From Polaribacter sp. NJDZ03 (GTDB lineage: Bacteria; Bacteroidota; Bacteroidia; Flavobacteriales; Flavobacteriaceae): a DNA stretch of 64,000 bases. Under the pieces are notes generated by a model. The model was not told the origin of the DNA, ran no database searches, and saw nothing but the letters and a program-made list of their open reading frames with translations. The translations under genes and the position numbers were made by a program. The DNA lies in the NCBI RefSeq assembly GCF_019263805.1, contig NZ_CP079195.1, forward strand, positions 2,591,001 through 2,655,000, in the 5' to 3' direction. Positions within the stretch are counted from its first letter, which is position 1. Each line of letters begins with the position of its first letter. This document shows, in pieces, positions 33,906 through 42,098 of this stretch.

Positions 33906-35333
33906 ATGAAAGACTACAAAAAAACAAAAATAGTTGCAACCTTAGGTCCAGCAATAGACACTAAAGAAAAGATGAAAGAGTTGGCAATTGCAGGTGTCAA
34001 CGTTTTTAGAATTAATTTTTCTCATGCAGATTACGAAGTTGTAAAACAAAATGTGCTAAGAATTAGAGAAATTAATGAAGAAGAAGGCTTTAATGTTGCA
34101 ATTTTAGCAGATTTACAAGGACCAAAACTTCGAGTTGGAGTTATGGAAGAAAATGTCATCTTAAAAGATGGAGACTTCTTTACTTTTACTACAGAAAAGT
34201 GTATTGGTAACAACCAAAAAGCATTTATGACGTACCAACGTTTTCCTAAAGACGTAAAAGTTGGGGAAAACATTATGGTAGATGATGGTAAATTACGTTT
34301 TGAAGTAGTTTCTACAGATAAAGACAAAGAAGTTGTTGTAAAAGTTATAGTTGGTGGACCTTTACATTCTAAAAAAGGAGTAAACTTACCAAACACAGCT
34401 ATTTCTTTACCCGCTTTAACAGAAAAAGATAAAGAAGATGCCGTTTTTGCTTTAGGCTTAAACGTAGATTGGATGGCACTTTCTTTTGTAAGAACACCAG
34501 AAGATTTAAGAATGTTACGCGATTTAATCGATGAGCATTCAGATTATAGAGTACCCGTAATTGCTAAAATTGAAAAACCAGAAGCAGTTGCAAATATAGA
34601 CGCTTTAATTCCTTTTTGTGATGGTTTAATGGTTGCCCGTGGAGATTTAGGAGTAGAAATTCCTATGCAAGACGTTCCATTAATTCAGAAGAAATTAGTA
34701 AGACGTGCAAAGAGAGCAAGAATTCCTGTAATTATTGCAACTCAAATGATGGAAACAATGATTGATAACCCTGTTCCAACTAGAGCAGAAGTAAATGACG
34801 TTGCCAATTCTATTATGGATGGAGCAGATGCAGTAATGTTATCTGGAGAAACTTCTGTAGGGAAACACCCTTTAAAAGTAATTCAGAAAATGTCTGAAAT
34901 CATTAAAGCAGTTGAAAACTCTAGAATGATTAAAGTACCACATGAAGCACCACATATTAGAACAAATAGATTTATAACAAAATCAGTTTGTCATCACGCA
35001 GCTTTAATGGCAAATGATATCGATGCAACCGCAATTTCTACTTTAACAAATAGTGGTTATACAGCATTCCAAATTTCAGCATGGAGACCACAAGCTAAAA
35101 TATTAGCATTTTCATCAGAAAGAAGAATTTTAGGAAAACTAAACTTACTTTGGGGTGTTAAAGCTTTTTATTACGATAAAAACTTAAGTACAGATGATAC
35201 TGTTGTAGATATTAACAAAATATCTAAAGAAAAAGGATTTGTTAAAGAAGGAGATTTAATGATTAACCTTACTTCTATGCCAGTTGAGGCTAAAGGAATG
35301 GTGAACACTTTAAGAGTTTCTGAAATAGAATAA
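33906..35333 (+). CDS. pyk: Pyruvate kinase
   Basis: A 475-residue glycolytic enzyme making ATP and pyruvate from phosphoenolpyruvate. Evidence is KIVATLGPA at the start, NFSHADYE, the active-site block VPVIAKIEKPEAV, GLMVARGDLGVEIP, and IIATQMMETMIDNPVPTRAE. The C-terminal domain (about 350-475) is present. A clear terminator follows. Confidence 0.97.
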   Translation: MKDYKKTKIVATLGPAIDTKEKMKELAIAGVNVFRINFSHADYEVVKQNVLRIREINEEEGFNVAILADLQGPKLRVGVMEENVILKDGDFFTFTTEKCIGNNQKAFMTYQRFPKDVKVGENIMVDDGKLRFEVVSTDKDKEVVVKVIVGGPLHSKKGVNLPNTAISLPALTEKDKEDAVFALGLNVDWMALSFVRTPEDLRMLRDLIDEHSDYRVPVIAKIEKPEAVANIDALIPFCDGLMVARGDLGVEIPMQDVPLIQKKLVRRAKRARIPVIIATQMMETMIDNPVPTRAEVNDVANSIMDGADAVMLSGETSVGKHPLKVIQKMSEIIKAVENSRMIKVPHEAPHIRTNRFITKSVCHHAALMANDIDATAISTLTNSGYTAFQISAWRPQAKILAFSSERRILGKLNLLWGVKAFYYDKNLSTDDTVVDINKISKEKGFVKEGDLMINLTSMPVEAKGMVNTLRVSEIE

Positions 35334-35357
35334 ATACCTATAAAATAATATTTTATA

Positions 35358-35389
35358 AAGCATCTTGAGAAATCAGGATGCTTTTTTTT
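35358..35389 (+). terminator. Intrinsic terminator after pyk
   Basis: AAAGCATC (35358-35365) pairs with GATGCTTT (35377-35384), extended by TTG/CAG with a mismatch, and ends in eight Ts. Confidence 0.88.
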
Positions 35390-36231
35390 GCTTTAAATTT
35401 AAAAGTATAGTTTCTTTAGAAGCTGTTTCCTGCTTTCCACTGTATCTTTTTAATATGTCATTGCGCAGTTTTCTTTTTTATAAACTATGGCAATCTCTTA
35501 ATTAAAATAGATTTCACTTGCTTAGCAAGGTATTAAAAAGGATGCCGTTTCAATCAGGGCTAAACTTGTTTGGTTGCTATTTGTTATTCTTTAAAACAAA
35601 AGGATGCCTAATTATCTGTATTTCTTTTAAACATCTTTTTATAAAGAAATTAATAATTAAACAAATTACAATTAGTGCAATTAGTAAAATCATTTTTTTT
35701 TTTGATTAATAATATATTTATAAATCTTAAATAATACCCGTAGACTTAAAAATACAAATGCAGCTGCATACTTATATACATTATGAATAAAACTCTTTAA
35801 AATGGCTTTATATAGAGTGTAAAGGAGTAAAAGTAGCTTCCATAAGCAAGAAGAAAACCTACCAGATAATAGTACAACCCGTATAAAGGCATTAACCTTT
35901 TAAAATTGAATCTATTAATATTTTCTTTTTTCTCTAAAATGGTTAAATGGACATCGTTTGGTATTATTTTTTAAATGAAACAGCGCATTTTTAATTAAAA
36001 ATACAGTTTTTGATGTTTTTTGTCTCGATAAAATGTAGGTTTTAAATTAGAAAAACTTCAATACATAACTCTAAAAAATTATAAGTACAGATATAAGAGA
36101 AGAAAAGTTTTTCGTTTAATTATTTGATAAATAAGTATCTATAAAAGTATGAAATAAAAAAAAACTTTATGTAATTGTTGCATAAAACAGAAAAAACAGT
36201 AAATTTAAGAGAACCAAAAAATAAAATTACT
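35390..36231. other. Long AT-rich gap without a convincing gene
   Basis: About 840 bases. A GTCATTGCGCAG...GGCAATCTC dispersed repeat lies near 35457-35500, related to the one near 20253. A 63-codon frame at 35518-35709 has no recognisable features and is not called. The remainder shows nothing identifiable. Confidence 0.5.
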
Positions 36232-36702
36232 ATGGCAATTAAAAGCTTTCAAGGAAAAAGAGATACAAGTCAGGGAAAAGAGGATGCACAAATTTTAGTG
36301 TCTGATTATATGACCAAAAAATTGATAACTTTTAAAGCAGAGGATACGTTAGATCATGTAATTGTACAATTAATTACACATAAAATTTCTGGTGGACCTG
36401 TTGTAAATGATCAAAATGAATTGATTGGTATTATTTCTGAAACAGACTGTATTAAACACATTTCTGAAAGTAAATATTATAATATGCCTTCTGATGTTAA
36501 CAATACGGTAGGTAAATATATGGTAACTGATGTTGATACGATTGATAAAAACACGAATATTTTTGATGCAGCTTTCAAATTTATTAGTTCTCACAGAAGA
36601 AGATTTCCTGTGGTAGATAACGGAAAATTAATTGGTCAAATTAGTCAAACCGATGTGTTAAAAGCTGCAATAAGTGTAAAAGGTAATACCTGGAATAGTT
36701 AA
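36232..36702 (+). CDS. CBS-domain pair protein
   Basis: A 156-residue protein made of two CBS domains (about 27-85 and 95-152), which usually bind adenine nucleotides and act as energy sensors. Typical phrases are VSDYMTKKLITFKAEDTLDHV, ISGGPVVNDQNELIGIISETD, and RRFPVVDNGKLIGQISQTDVLKA. The ATG at 36232 (MAIKSFQGKRDTS) was chosen over an upstream TTG at 36175. No catalytic domain is attached, so the partner is unknown. Confidence 0.9.
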   Translation: MAIKSFQGKRDTSQGKEDAQILVSDYMTKKLITFKAEDTLDHVIVQLITHKISGGPVVNDQNELIGIISETDCIKHISESKYYNMPSDVNNTVGKYMVTDVDTIDKNTNIFDAAFKFISSHRRRFPVVDNGKLIGQISQTDVLKAAISVKGNTWNS

Positions 36703-36872
36703 AACCTTTTTTTAGATTTAATATTTGGTAAATCTGTAATAATTAATTTTTGTTTATCAGAACTTTCTAGTTCGGCTATTTTAGAATACGAATAGCCTTC
36801 TATGGGTTCTTTTAAGCTTTTCCACTTTGTAATATTTTTAACAGTAATTTCTCCTTCAATTTTTATAAAAGC
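36699..36872 (-). pseudogene. Gene remnant on the minus strand
   Basis: An open frame of 57 codons ends with the TAA at 36699-36701, overlapping the CBS gene stop. It reads ...IKIEGEITVKNITKWKSLKE and ends LIITDLPNIKSKKRF. It is limited upstream by a stop at 36873-36875 and has no good start codon. The composition looks like real protein, so it is probably the 3' end of a decayed gene. The parent family was not recognised. Confidence 0.5.
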
Positions 36873-36908
36873 TTAAGTATAACGTAAGGTTGCAATTAAT
36901 ATTAGCTT

Positions 36909-37259
36909 TTACTCTTTTCTAATTAATAAAAAAGTCTCATTTTCTAAAGGCAAATAACCTTCATTGTAAACGTAAAAATAAGTATTCCCAGTTTTTGTTT
37001 TGTAAATAGAGGTAAAGAACTGAAAATCGAATCCTTTATCGTACAATTTGGTTCTGGTTACTTTTGTTTTACCGGTTGTATTTAATTCTGATAAAATTTT
37101 GTAATTTTTTCTAAGTCGATTGTTAATATTTCTAATGAGGTTTTTACTGTCTTTGTTAACACGATTGTTGTACGCGTTTCTACAATAATCTGAACAGAAT
37201 TTCTTATCAATTCTACCTTTAACAACTTCATCACACTCTAAACATTTTCTACTTTCCAT
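36909..37259 (-). CDS. Small zinc-ribbon protein (function unknown)
   Basis: A 116-residue protein with an N-terminal C-x2-C...C-x3-C metal site (CLECDEVV, FCSDYC), a basic helical stretch (RNAYNNRVNKDSKNLIRNIN) and a C-terminal beta part (TYFYVYNEGYLPLENETFLLI). Such proteins seem common in flavobacteria; the likely partner is nucleic acid, but no function is known. It overlaps the upstream acetyltransferase gene by 11 bases. Confidence 0.75.
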   Translation of the reverse strand: MESRKCLECDEVVKGRIDKKFCSDYCRNAYNNRVNKDSKNLIRNINNRLRKNYKILSELNTTGKTKVTRTKLYDKGFDFQFFTSIYKTKTGNTYFYVYNEGYLPLENETFLLIRKE

Positions 37260-37791
37260 AGTTTTCTTTCTTTAGTTCGTACCAATTTACCAGCTCATTA
37301 TCTTCTTTAAATTCGTTTACAAATTGCAAACCAATTTTTTGTAAAATTTTATTAGAACCAATATTTCCAATTTCTGCAGCACCATAAATAATGTCTAAGT
37401 TCATGGTTTTAAAACCATATTCTAAACAAGCAATGGCAGATTCTAAACCGTATCCATTTTTCCAATATTTCGGAATGAAGCGATAGCCAATATCAATAAA
37501 ATCTTGAAAACCATTTAAGCTTTCTTTTGTTCCTTTATTTAGTTTTAAACCAGACCAACCTATAAAATTACCTGAAGATTTTTCTATAACAGCAAACCGT
37601 CCAATACCATTTTCTTTATACTGTTTTAGAATAAAATCAATCATTCTTTTTGCTTCTTCTTTCGTTTTAATTGTTTTTTTTCCTAAATATTGATGAACTT
37701 TTGGGTTAGAATCTAACTCAAACATTCCTTCGACATCAGTTATTCTAAATTCTCTAAGAAGTAGTCTTTCTGTTTCTAAATGAAATTTCAT
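37249..37791 (-). CDS. GNAT N-acetyltransferase, RimJ/RimL-like
   Basis: A 180-residue acetyltransferase of the type-3 GNAT group: LETERLLLREFRITD at the start, IDIGYRFIPKYWKNGYGLES in the middle, and GNIGSNKILQKIGLQF near the end. Relatives modify ribosomal protein N-termini or small amines; the target here is unknown. It is the first gene of a two-gene unit. Confidence 0.9.
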   Translation of the reverse strand: MKFHLETERLLLREFRITDVEGMFELDSNPKVHQYLGKKTIKTKEEAKRMIDFILKQYKENGIGRFAVIEKSSGNFIGWSGLKLNKGTKESLNGFQDFIDIGYRFIPKYWKNGYGLESAIACLEYGFKTMNLDIIYGAAEIGNIGSNKILQKIGLQFVNEFKEDNELVNWYELKKENYGK

Positions 37792-37873
37792 AAGGTAAAT
37801 ATACTTAATTTTTATCCGTTTACAAACGACTACAAGTAATTACAACCGAAAGTAATTGTTTTGTAACCGAATA

Positions 37874-37896
37874 AAGTTGCAATGGTGTCGCAACTT
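37874..37896. promoter_or_regulatory. Inverted repeat upstream of ssb
   Basis: AAGTTGC (37874-37880) and GCAACTT (37890-37896) are separated by nine bases and end in CAACTTTG, one base from the TAnnTTTG consensus. It may be an operator overlapping the promoter. The ssb ATG follows 74 bases later. Confidence 0.45.
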
Positions 37897-37969
37897 TGCA
37901 GAGTCAAAACGATTTGACAAAAACAAATTATAAATCTGCATTCAATAAAAATGCATAAAAACTTATCTT

Positions 37970-38305
37970 ATGAATACGTTAAGAAACAAAGTACAGTTAA
38001 TTGGTAGATTGGGTCAAGATCCAGAAATAGTAACTTTTAAAGATGGTAATAAAATGGCTAAATTTTCTATGGCTACAGATGACAGTTACAAAGACAAAGC
38101 AGGTAATAAAGTAGAGCGTACTTATTGGCATAATATTGTTATTACTGGTGGCTTGGTTAAGGTAGTAGAAAACTATGTAAATAAAGGGCAAGAAATTGCG
38201 GTTGAAGGAAAGTTAACAAATAAATCTTATGATACTAAAGAAGGAGAAAAAAGATATATTACAGAAATTATGGTGAATGAATTATTGCTCTTGGGAGCTA
38301 AATAA
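37970..38305 (+). CDS. ssb: Single-stranded DNA-binding protein (short form)
   Basis: A 111-residue OB-fold protein (NTLRNKVQLIGRLGQDPE, ERTYWHNIVITGGL, GQEIAVEGKLTNKSYD). It binds single-stranded DNA in replication, repair or recombination. The acidic tail ending in DDxPF that recruits partners in most SSBs is absent; the chain ends ELLLLGAK. This suggests a second, specialised SSB rather than the main one. Confidence 0.92.
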   Translation: MNTLRNKVQLIGRLGQDPEIVTFKDGNKMAKFSMATDDSYKDKAGNKVERTYWHNIVITGGLVKVVENYVNKGQEIAVEGKLTNKSYDTKEGEKRYITEIMVNELLLLGAK

Positions 38306-38385
38306 TTTACATAGAAAGAGGCTGTCTAGAAAGTATTGTAACTTTTTAGATGGTCTTTTTAAATTAGATGTTTACGTTGTTAGAA

Positions 38386-38847
38386 TTAAGAACTTTTGTT
38401 TGTAATTTTTTTACCTGTCATTTCATTGACTGTAATTCTAAAAACAATTGGAATTTTTTTAAGGGTACTTTTGTTAGAGAAATCACTGATACAATGCAAA
38501 TCTCTGTGTTCCTTTTTTAAAATTAGTGCTTTAATACCCTCGGTAAAATCGTGCAAATATTTTTTTGCTACAGAACCAGATAGTTCTTCATAGACACCAT
38601 GCACTAATACAGAATTACACGTATTGCCGTCTGCTTTTTCTAAAACCTGTAGAGAAACTTTTCTATAATTTCTCATTGCCTTTGTTTTATGACCTTCTTC
38701 AGAATAGCCAACAATGCTTTTTTTCTTGTCAAAAAAATAGGTCATGGGTACAATAAAAGGTCTTTCTATATAAATATAGCTCAGTTGCCCTATATAGTTA
38801 TTTTCTAATATGTTTATGCATTCACTCTCTTTTAAATTAGTTGTCAT
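38386..38847 (-). CDS. Pyridoxamine 5'-phosphate oxidase-like flavin-binding protein
   Basis: A 153-residue split-barrel protein of the PNPOx-like superfamily: IGQLSYIYIERPFIVPMTYFF, then SIVGYSEEGHKTKAMRNYRKVSLQV. Members bind FMN, F420 or haem; the cofactor here is not clear. The gene is transcribed away from a TGA-N6-TCA site centred about 65 bases upstream of its start. In other Bacteroidota such genes often sit with redox and stress genes, as here. Confidence 0.82.
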   Translation of the reverse strand: MTTNLKESECINILENNYIGQLSYIYIERPFIVPMTYFFDKKKSIVGYSEEGHKTKAMRNYRKVSLQVLEKADGNTCNSVLVHGVYEELSGSVAKKYLHDFTEGIKALILKKEHRDLHCISDFSNKSTLKKIPIVFRITVNEMTGKKITNKSS

Positions 38848-38903
38848 GATGCTGGTTTTTAGTTAAAACAAGTACCTAATCTAATTAAAGTTAATTAGAT
38901 AAA

Positions 38904-38921
38904 ATATGATATATATCAGTT
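38904..38921 (-). promoter_or_regulatory. Crp/Fnr-type TGA-N6-TCA site (PNPOx gene)
   Basis: ATATGA-TATATA-TCAGTT. The half-sites match those at 40772, 43165 and 45991 in the same locus. Binding by the Crp-fused response regulator at 42.1 kb is inferred. Confidence 0.55.
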
Positions 38922-39043
38922 TAATGATTTTTTAACTATTATAGATTTTAAATTATAAGGTTTAGATGTGTTAAAAATCTTAAAAGATGAAGTATAAAAG
39001 CTGAAATAAGGAACTCTTTTTTACAAGAAATTATTTTCGAATT

Positions 39044-39340
39044 TTATTCGTTTTGGTAAAACCTGAGTTTATTTTGTAAATTGGTTATTTCTTTTTTTAA
39101 AGAATCTACTTGGTTTAATAAGTTATAAATTACATCTACACCTTCTAAGTTTATGTTTAAATCATAATGCAAACGAATCATTTTTTCAACTTCTGTTATT
39201 TGAGTAACTTTAATATAATGATCATCATTTTCTACAATAACCTCTATTAATTCATACTCTTTTAATTCATTTATAAAAGCTGTAGGAATGCTGTAGTGGG
39301 CACAAAACTGCTGAATAGATATTAAATTTTGAGTTTCCAT
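39044..39340 (-). CDS. cbpM: Chaperone modulator CbpM
   Basis: A 98-residue MerR-like helical protein that restrains the DnaJ-like CbpA. It shows LISIQQFCAHYSIPTAFINEL near the start and a C-terminal coiled coil (LNQVDSLKKEITNLQNKLRF). The order cbpA-cbpM with a 2-base gap is the standard arrangement and strongly supports the call despite low sequence conservation. Confidence 0.87.
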   Translation of the reverse strand: METQNLISIQQFCAHYSIPTAFINELKEYELIEVIVENDDHYIKVTQITEVEKMIRLHYDLNINLEGVDVIYNLLNQVDSLKKEITNLQNKLRFYQNE

Positions 39341-39342
39341 AT

Positions 39343-40227
39343 TTAGCGTTGTTTTTGTAATTCTTTAATTAATGCTATTTCTTTTTCGTTTAATTTAGTT
39401 GGTGTTTTAAGTTGATAAGTGATATATAGATCTCCAAACTGCCCCTCTTTTTTATATTTAGGAAATCCTTTTTCTTTTAACTTTACTTTGGTTCCGTTTT
39501 CTGTTTCTGGCTTAATGGTTAGTTTTACTTTTCCATCAAAAGTATCAACCGTTAATTGTCCGCCTAAAAGAGCGGTATATAAATCTAGATCTACATCAAT
39601 ATAAAGATTGTCTTTGTCTCGTTTAAATTTTGTATTATTTACAATAGAAAACTGAATGTATAAATCGCCATTCGGACCACCATTTACACCTTTTCCTCCA
39701 TGCCCTTTTATTTTGATTACTTGTCCGTTTTCTACACCAGCCGGAATTGTAATTCTAATGTTTTTTCCATTAACAGTAATTACCTGTTTTTGTGTTTTGT
39801 AAACATCGTTTAAATTTAGTTGAATTTCAGAATTGTAATCTTGCCCTCTAAATTTAGCATTCGTTCTTCTTCCTGAAGAAGCACCACCAAACATGTCACC
39901 AAACATATCAGAAAAATCTTCTTGAGAATACCCACCTTGATTACTTTGAGACCTACTTTGGTGTTCTTGCTGTCTTTGTTTTTCTTGTTCGTAAGCTTCT
40001 CCGTTTTGCCAATGCTCTCCATATGCATCGTATTTTTTACGATTTTCTGGATTGCTTAAAACTTCATTTGCTTCGTTAATTTCTTTAAAGCTCTTTTCGG
40101 CAGTTTTATCATTCGGGTTTAGATCTGGATGGTATTTTCGTGCTAATTTTCTGTAAGCTTTTTTAATATCAGCTTCAGAAGCACTTTTGGTAATTCCTAA
40201 AATTTTATAATAATCTATAGAAGCCAT
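39343..40227 (-). CDS. cbpA: DnaJ-like co-chaperone CbpA
   Basis: A 294-residue type II J-protein that stimulates DnaK. The J domain (about 1-68) has YHPDLNP with the HPD triad, followed by a Gly/Ser/Gln-rich linker (QQEHQSRSQSNQGGYSQEDF) and the two C-terminal substrate-binding domains (VNGKNIRITIPAGVENGQVI, YIDVDLDLYTALLGG). There is no zinc-finger domain. Two ATGs start the frame (40230 and 40227); either is possible. Confidence 0.94.
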   Translation of the reverse strand: MASIDYYKILGITKSASEADIKKAYRKLARKYHPDLNPNDKTAEKSFKEINEANEVLSNPENRKKYDAYGEHWQNGEAYEQEKQRQQEHQSRSQSNQGGYSQEDFSDMFGDMFGGASSGRRTNAKFRGQDYNSEIQLNLNDVYKTQKQVITVNGKNIRITIPAGVENGQVIKIKGHGGKGVNGGPNGDLYIQFSIVNNTKFKRDKDNLYIDVDLDLYTALLGGQLTVDTFDGKVKLTIKPETENGTKVKLKEKGFPKYKKEGQFGDLYITYQLKTPTKLNEKEIALIKELQKQR

Positions 40228-40312
40228 CAATTAAGGTATTTAGAAAGTAATATACGTATTTTTTTTAATTTGGTTGTGAACAACAACTTAGTTAAAATAC
40301 TACTTAAATTTA

Positions 40313-40720
40313 TTATTTTTCAAGTTCTAAACTTAGTTTTGCAACCAATTTTAATTCAGATTTATTTAAATCTGCAACAGAAGCAGCAATTTTGGCTGCT
40401 GTTTTTATAATTAGACTTTTTATTTCTTCGGTAAATAAGGACGGATGTTCTTTTTTAAAGTCGATAAATTCATTGTAGCAAGTTTCAGAATTTAAAAAAC
40501 TTTCATTGTTTAACCAATCGAAAACAGTTTCTATTTGATAGGCTGCATCCGAATGAAAACCATCATCTACAGGATCTATTTTAGTCCATTTGTCTTTTAC
40601 TATTTTTTTTAAAACATTAAATTCTACTTCTTCTACAATGTTGTCTGCAGCTGCAATTGCGAAAAATAATTTACCTAAGTTTTCATAAAAAGAAATAATT
40701 GTGTTTTGTGATGGTTTCAT
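40313..40720 (-). CDS. TerB-like protein
   Basis: A 135-residue all-helical protein. LFFAIAAADNIVEEVEFNVLKKIV and KTAAKIAASVADLNKSELKLVAKL resemble the repeated helical units of TerB-like (tellurite-resistance-type) domains with acidic residues in the helices. No specific activity is known. It heads the minus-strand unit with cbpA and cbpM (82-base gap) and shares a divergent control region with the histidine kinase. Confidence 0.65.
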   Translation of the reverse strand: MKPSQNTIISFYENLGKLFFAIAAADNIVEEVEFNVLKKIVKDKWTKIDPVDDGFHSDAAYQIETVFDWLNNESFLNSETCYNEFIDFKKEHPSLFTEEIKSLIIKTAAKIAASVADLNKSELKLVAKLSLELEK

Positions 40721-40771
40721 AATTAAGAATTTATGAATATGAGTAAAGTTATATAATTATGAGTTACATAA

Positions 40772-40789
40772 TTATGATATTAGTCATAA
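40772..40789. promoter_or_regulatory. Crp/Fnr-type TGA-N6-TCA site, divergent region
   Basis: TTATGA-TATTAG-TCATAA is a perfect 6-6-6 palindrome between the divergent TerB-like gene (start 40720) and the histidine kinase gene (start 40857). It is the best of the four sites in the locus. Confidence 0.65.
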
Positions 40790-40856
40790 AATGTTATAAT
40801 TTCAATATAAAATGTAGTATTTTTAATCTTTGTTTAATTAGATAATTTATTACCAA

Positions 40857-42098
40857 ATGCTAAGTAAAGATCGGGATGTTTTTAATGTACTTTTTGAGGC
40901 TGTATCAGAGGGAGTTGTTGTAGTAAACGATCAACAAAACATAGTTTCTGTAAATTCATCTGTAGAGAGAATGTTTGGTTATAACCCAGAAGAACTCTTA
41001 AATAAATCGCTTAATATTTTAATACCTAAAAATTATCACGCAGGTCACGGAGCCCATTTTAAGGGTTTTATGAAGAACAAAGAAAAAAGGCAGATGGGCA
41101 ACGGGAGAGACTTGTATGGAGCCCGAAAAAATGGCGCTATTTTTCCGTTAGAGGCAGGTTTAAATCCGTTCCAAATTAATGGACAAACTTTTATAATGGC
41201 TCTGGTAATCGATATTTCTGTTAGAAAGCAACAAGAAGAAGAAATACATCAATTAAATAATGAGTTAGAAAAAAAGGTCTGTGAGCGAACAAAAGAATTA
41301 AGTAAAACAGTTCATGAATTAAAGGTTGTAAACATTGAATTAGATGAAGAAAACCATAAAAGAATAGAAGCAGAGACTAAAATTAAAGATGCTTTAAAAA
41401 AGGAAAAAGAACTTAATGAATTGAAGACGAAGTTTTTATCGTTAGTTTCTCATGAGTTTAAAACACCTTTAAGTGGTATTTTAACGTCTACAATGCTTTT
41501 AGGGAAATATAAATTGGCAGAACAACAAGAAAAAAGAGATAAGCACTTAGAAACCATTACCAATAAAGTACATTATTTAAATAATATTTTAAATGATTTT
41601 TTATCGGTAGAAAAGCTAGAAACGGGTAAGATAAATTACAACTTTCATACGTTTAGATTAAGTAAGGTTGTAGATGAGGTAATTTATAATGCAAACATGC
41701 TTTTAAAAGAAGGCCAAAGAATTAAATATCCAGAAGATATAGATGAAATTTCTTTAACACAAGATGAAAAAACCATCGCCTTGGCATTATCTAATTTAAT
41801 AAACAATGCTATTAAATACTCGCCAGAAAATTCTGAAATAGATATTAAAATAAAGCAAGATAATACAGCTACTACTATTAAAATAAAAGATCATGGAATT
41901 GGTATTCCTAAAGCCGATCAAAAAAATATATTTAACCGTTATTTTAGAGCAGAAAATGCATTATTAACGGAAGGAACCGGAATTGGTTTAAATATTATTA
42001 AAAGTCATTTACAAAATTTAGGAGGAACGATTACTTTTGAAAGTGAAGAGAATATAGGATCTACTTTTACATTGAAGGTTATTAACAAAGCAATATGA
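40857..42098 (+). CDS. Soluble FixL-like PAS sensor histidine kinase
   Basis: A 413-residue cytosolic kinase without membrane segments. The PAS domain (about 8-122) aligns without gaps, from memory, to the haem-PAS of FixL: His64 (YHAGHGAHF) falls on the haem-binding His and Arg84 (MGNGRDL) on the oxygen-sensing Arg. A coiled coil (125-185) leads to HisKA with phospho-acceptor His199 (SHEFKTPLSG) and HATPase with the N box LSNLINNAIKYS and the G box GTGIGLNI. It overlaps the response regulator by 4 bases. Oxygen or nitric-oxide sensing is inferred. Confidence 0.9.
   Translation: MLSKDRDVFNVLFEAVSEGVVVVNDQQNIVSVNSSVERMFGYNPEELLNKSLNILIPKNYHAGHGAHFKGFMKNKEKRQMGNGRDLYGARKNGAIFPLEAGLNPFQINGQTFIMALVIDISVRKQQEEEIHQLNNELEKKVCERTKELSKTVHELKVVNIELDEENHKRIEAETKIKDALKKEKELNELKTKFLSLVSHEFKTPLSGILTSTMLLGKYKLAEQQEKRDKHLETITNKVHYLNNILNDFLSVEKLETGKINYNFHTFRLSKVVDEVIYNANMLLKEGQRIKYPEDIDEISLTQDEKTIALALSNLINNAIKYSPENSEIDIKIKQDNTATTIKIKDHGIGIPKADQKNIFNRYFRAENALLTEGTGIGLNIIKSHLQNLGGTITFESEENIGSTFTLKVINKAI

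Noticed and set aside
35518..35709. A 63-codon open frame in the gap after pyk
   Set aside because: Composition is hydrophobic-basic without signal peptide logic, with no recognisable motif and no neighbouring support; AT-rich DNA gives such frames by chance.
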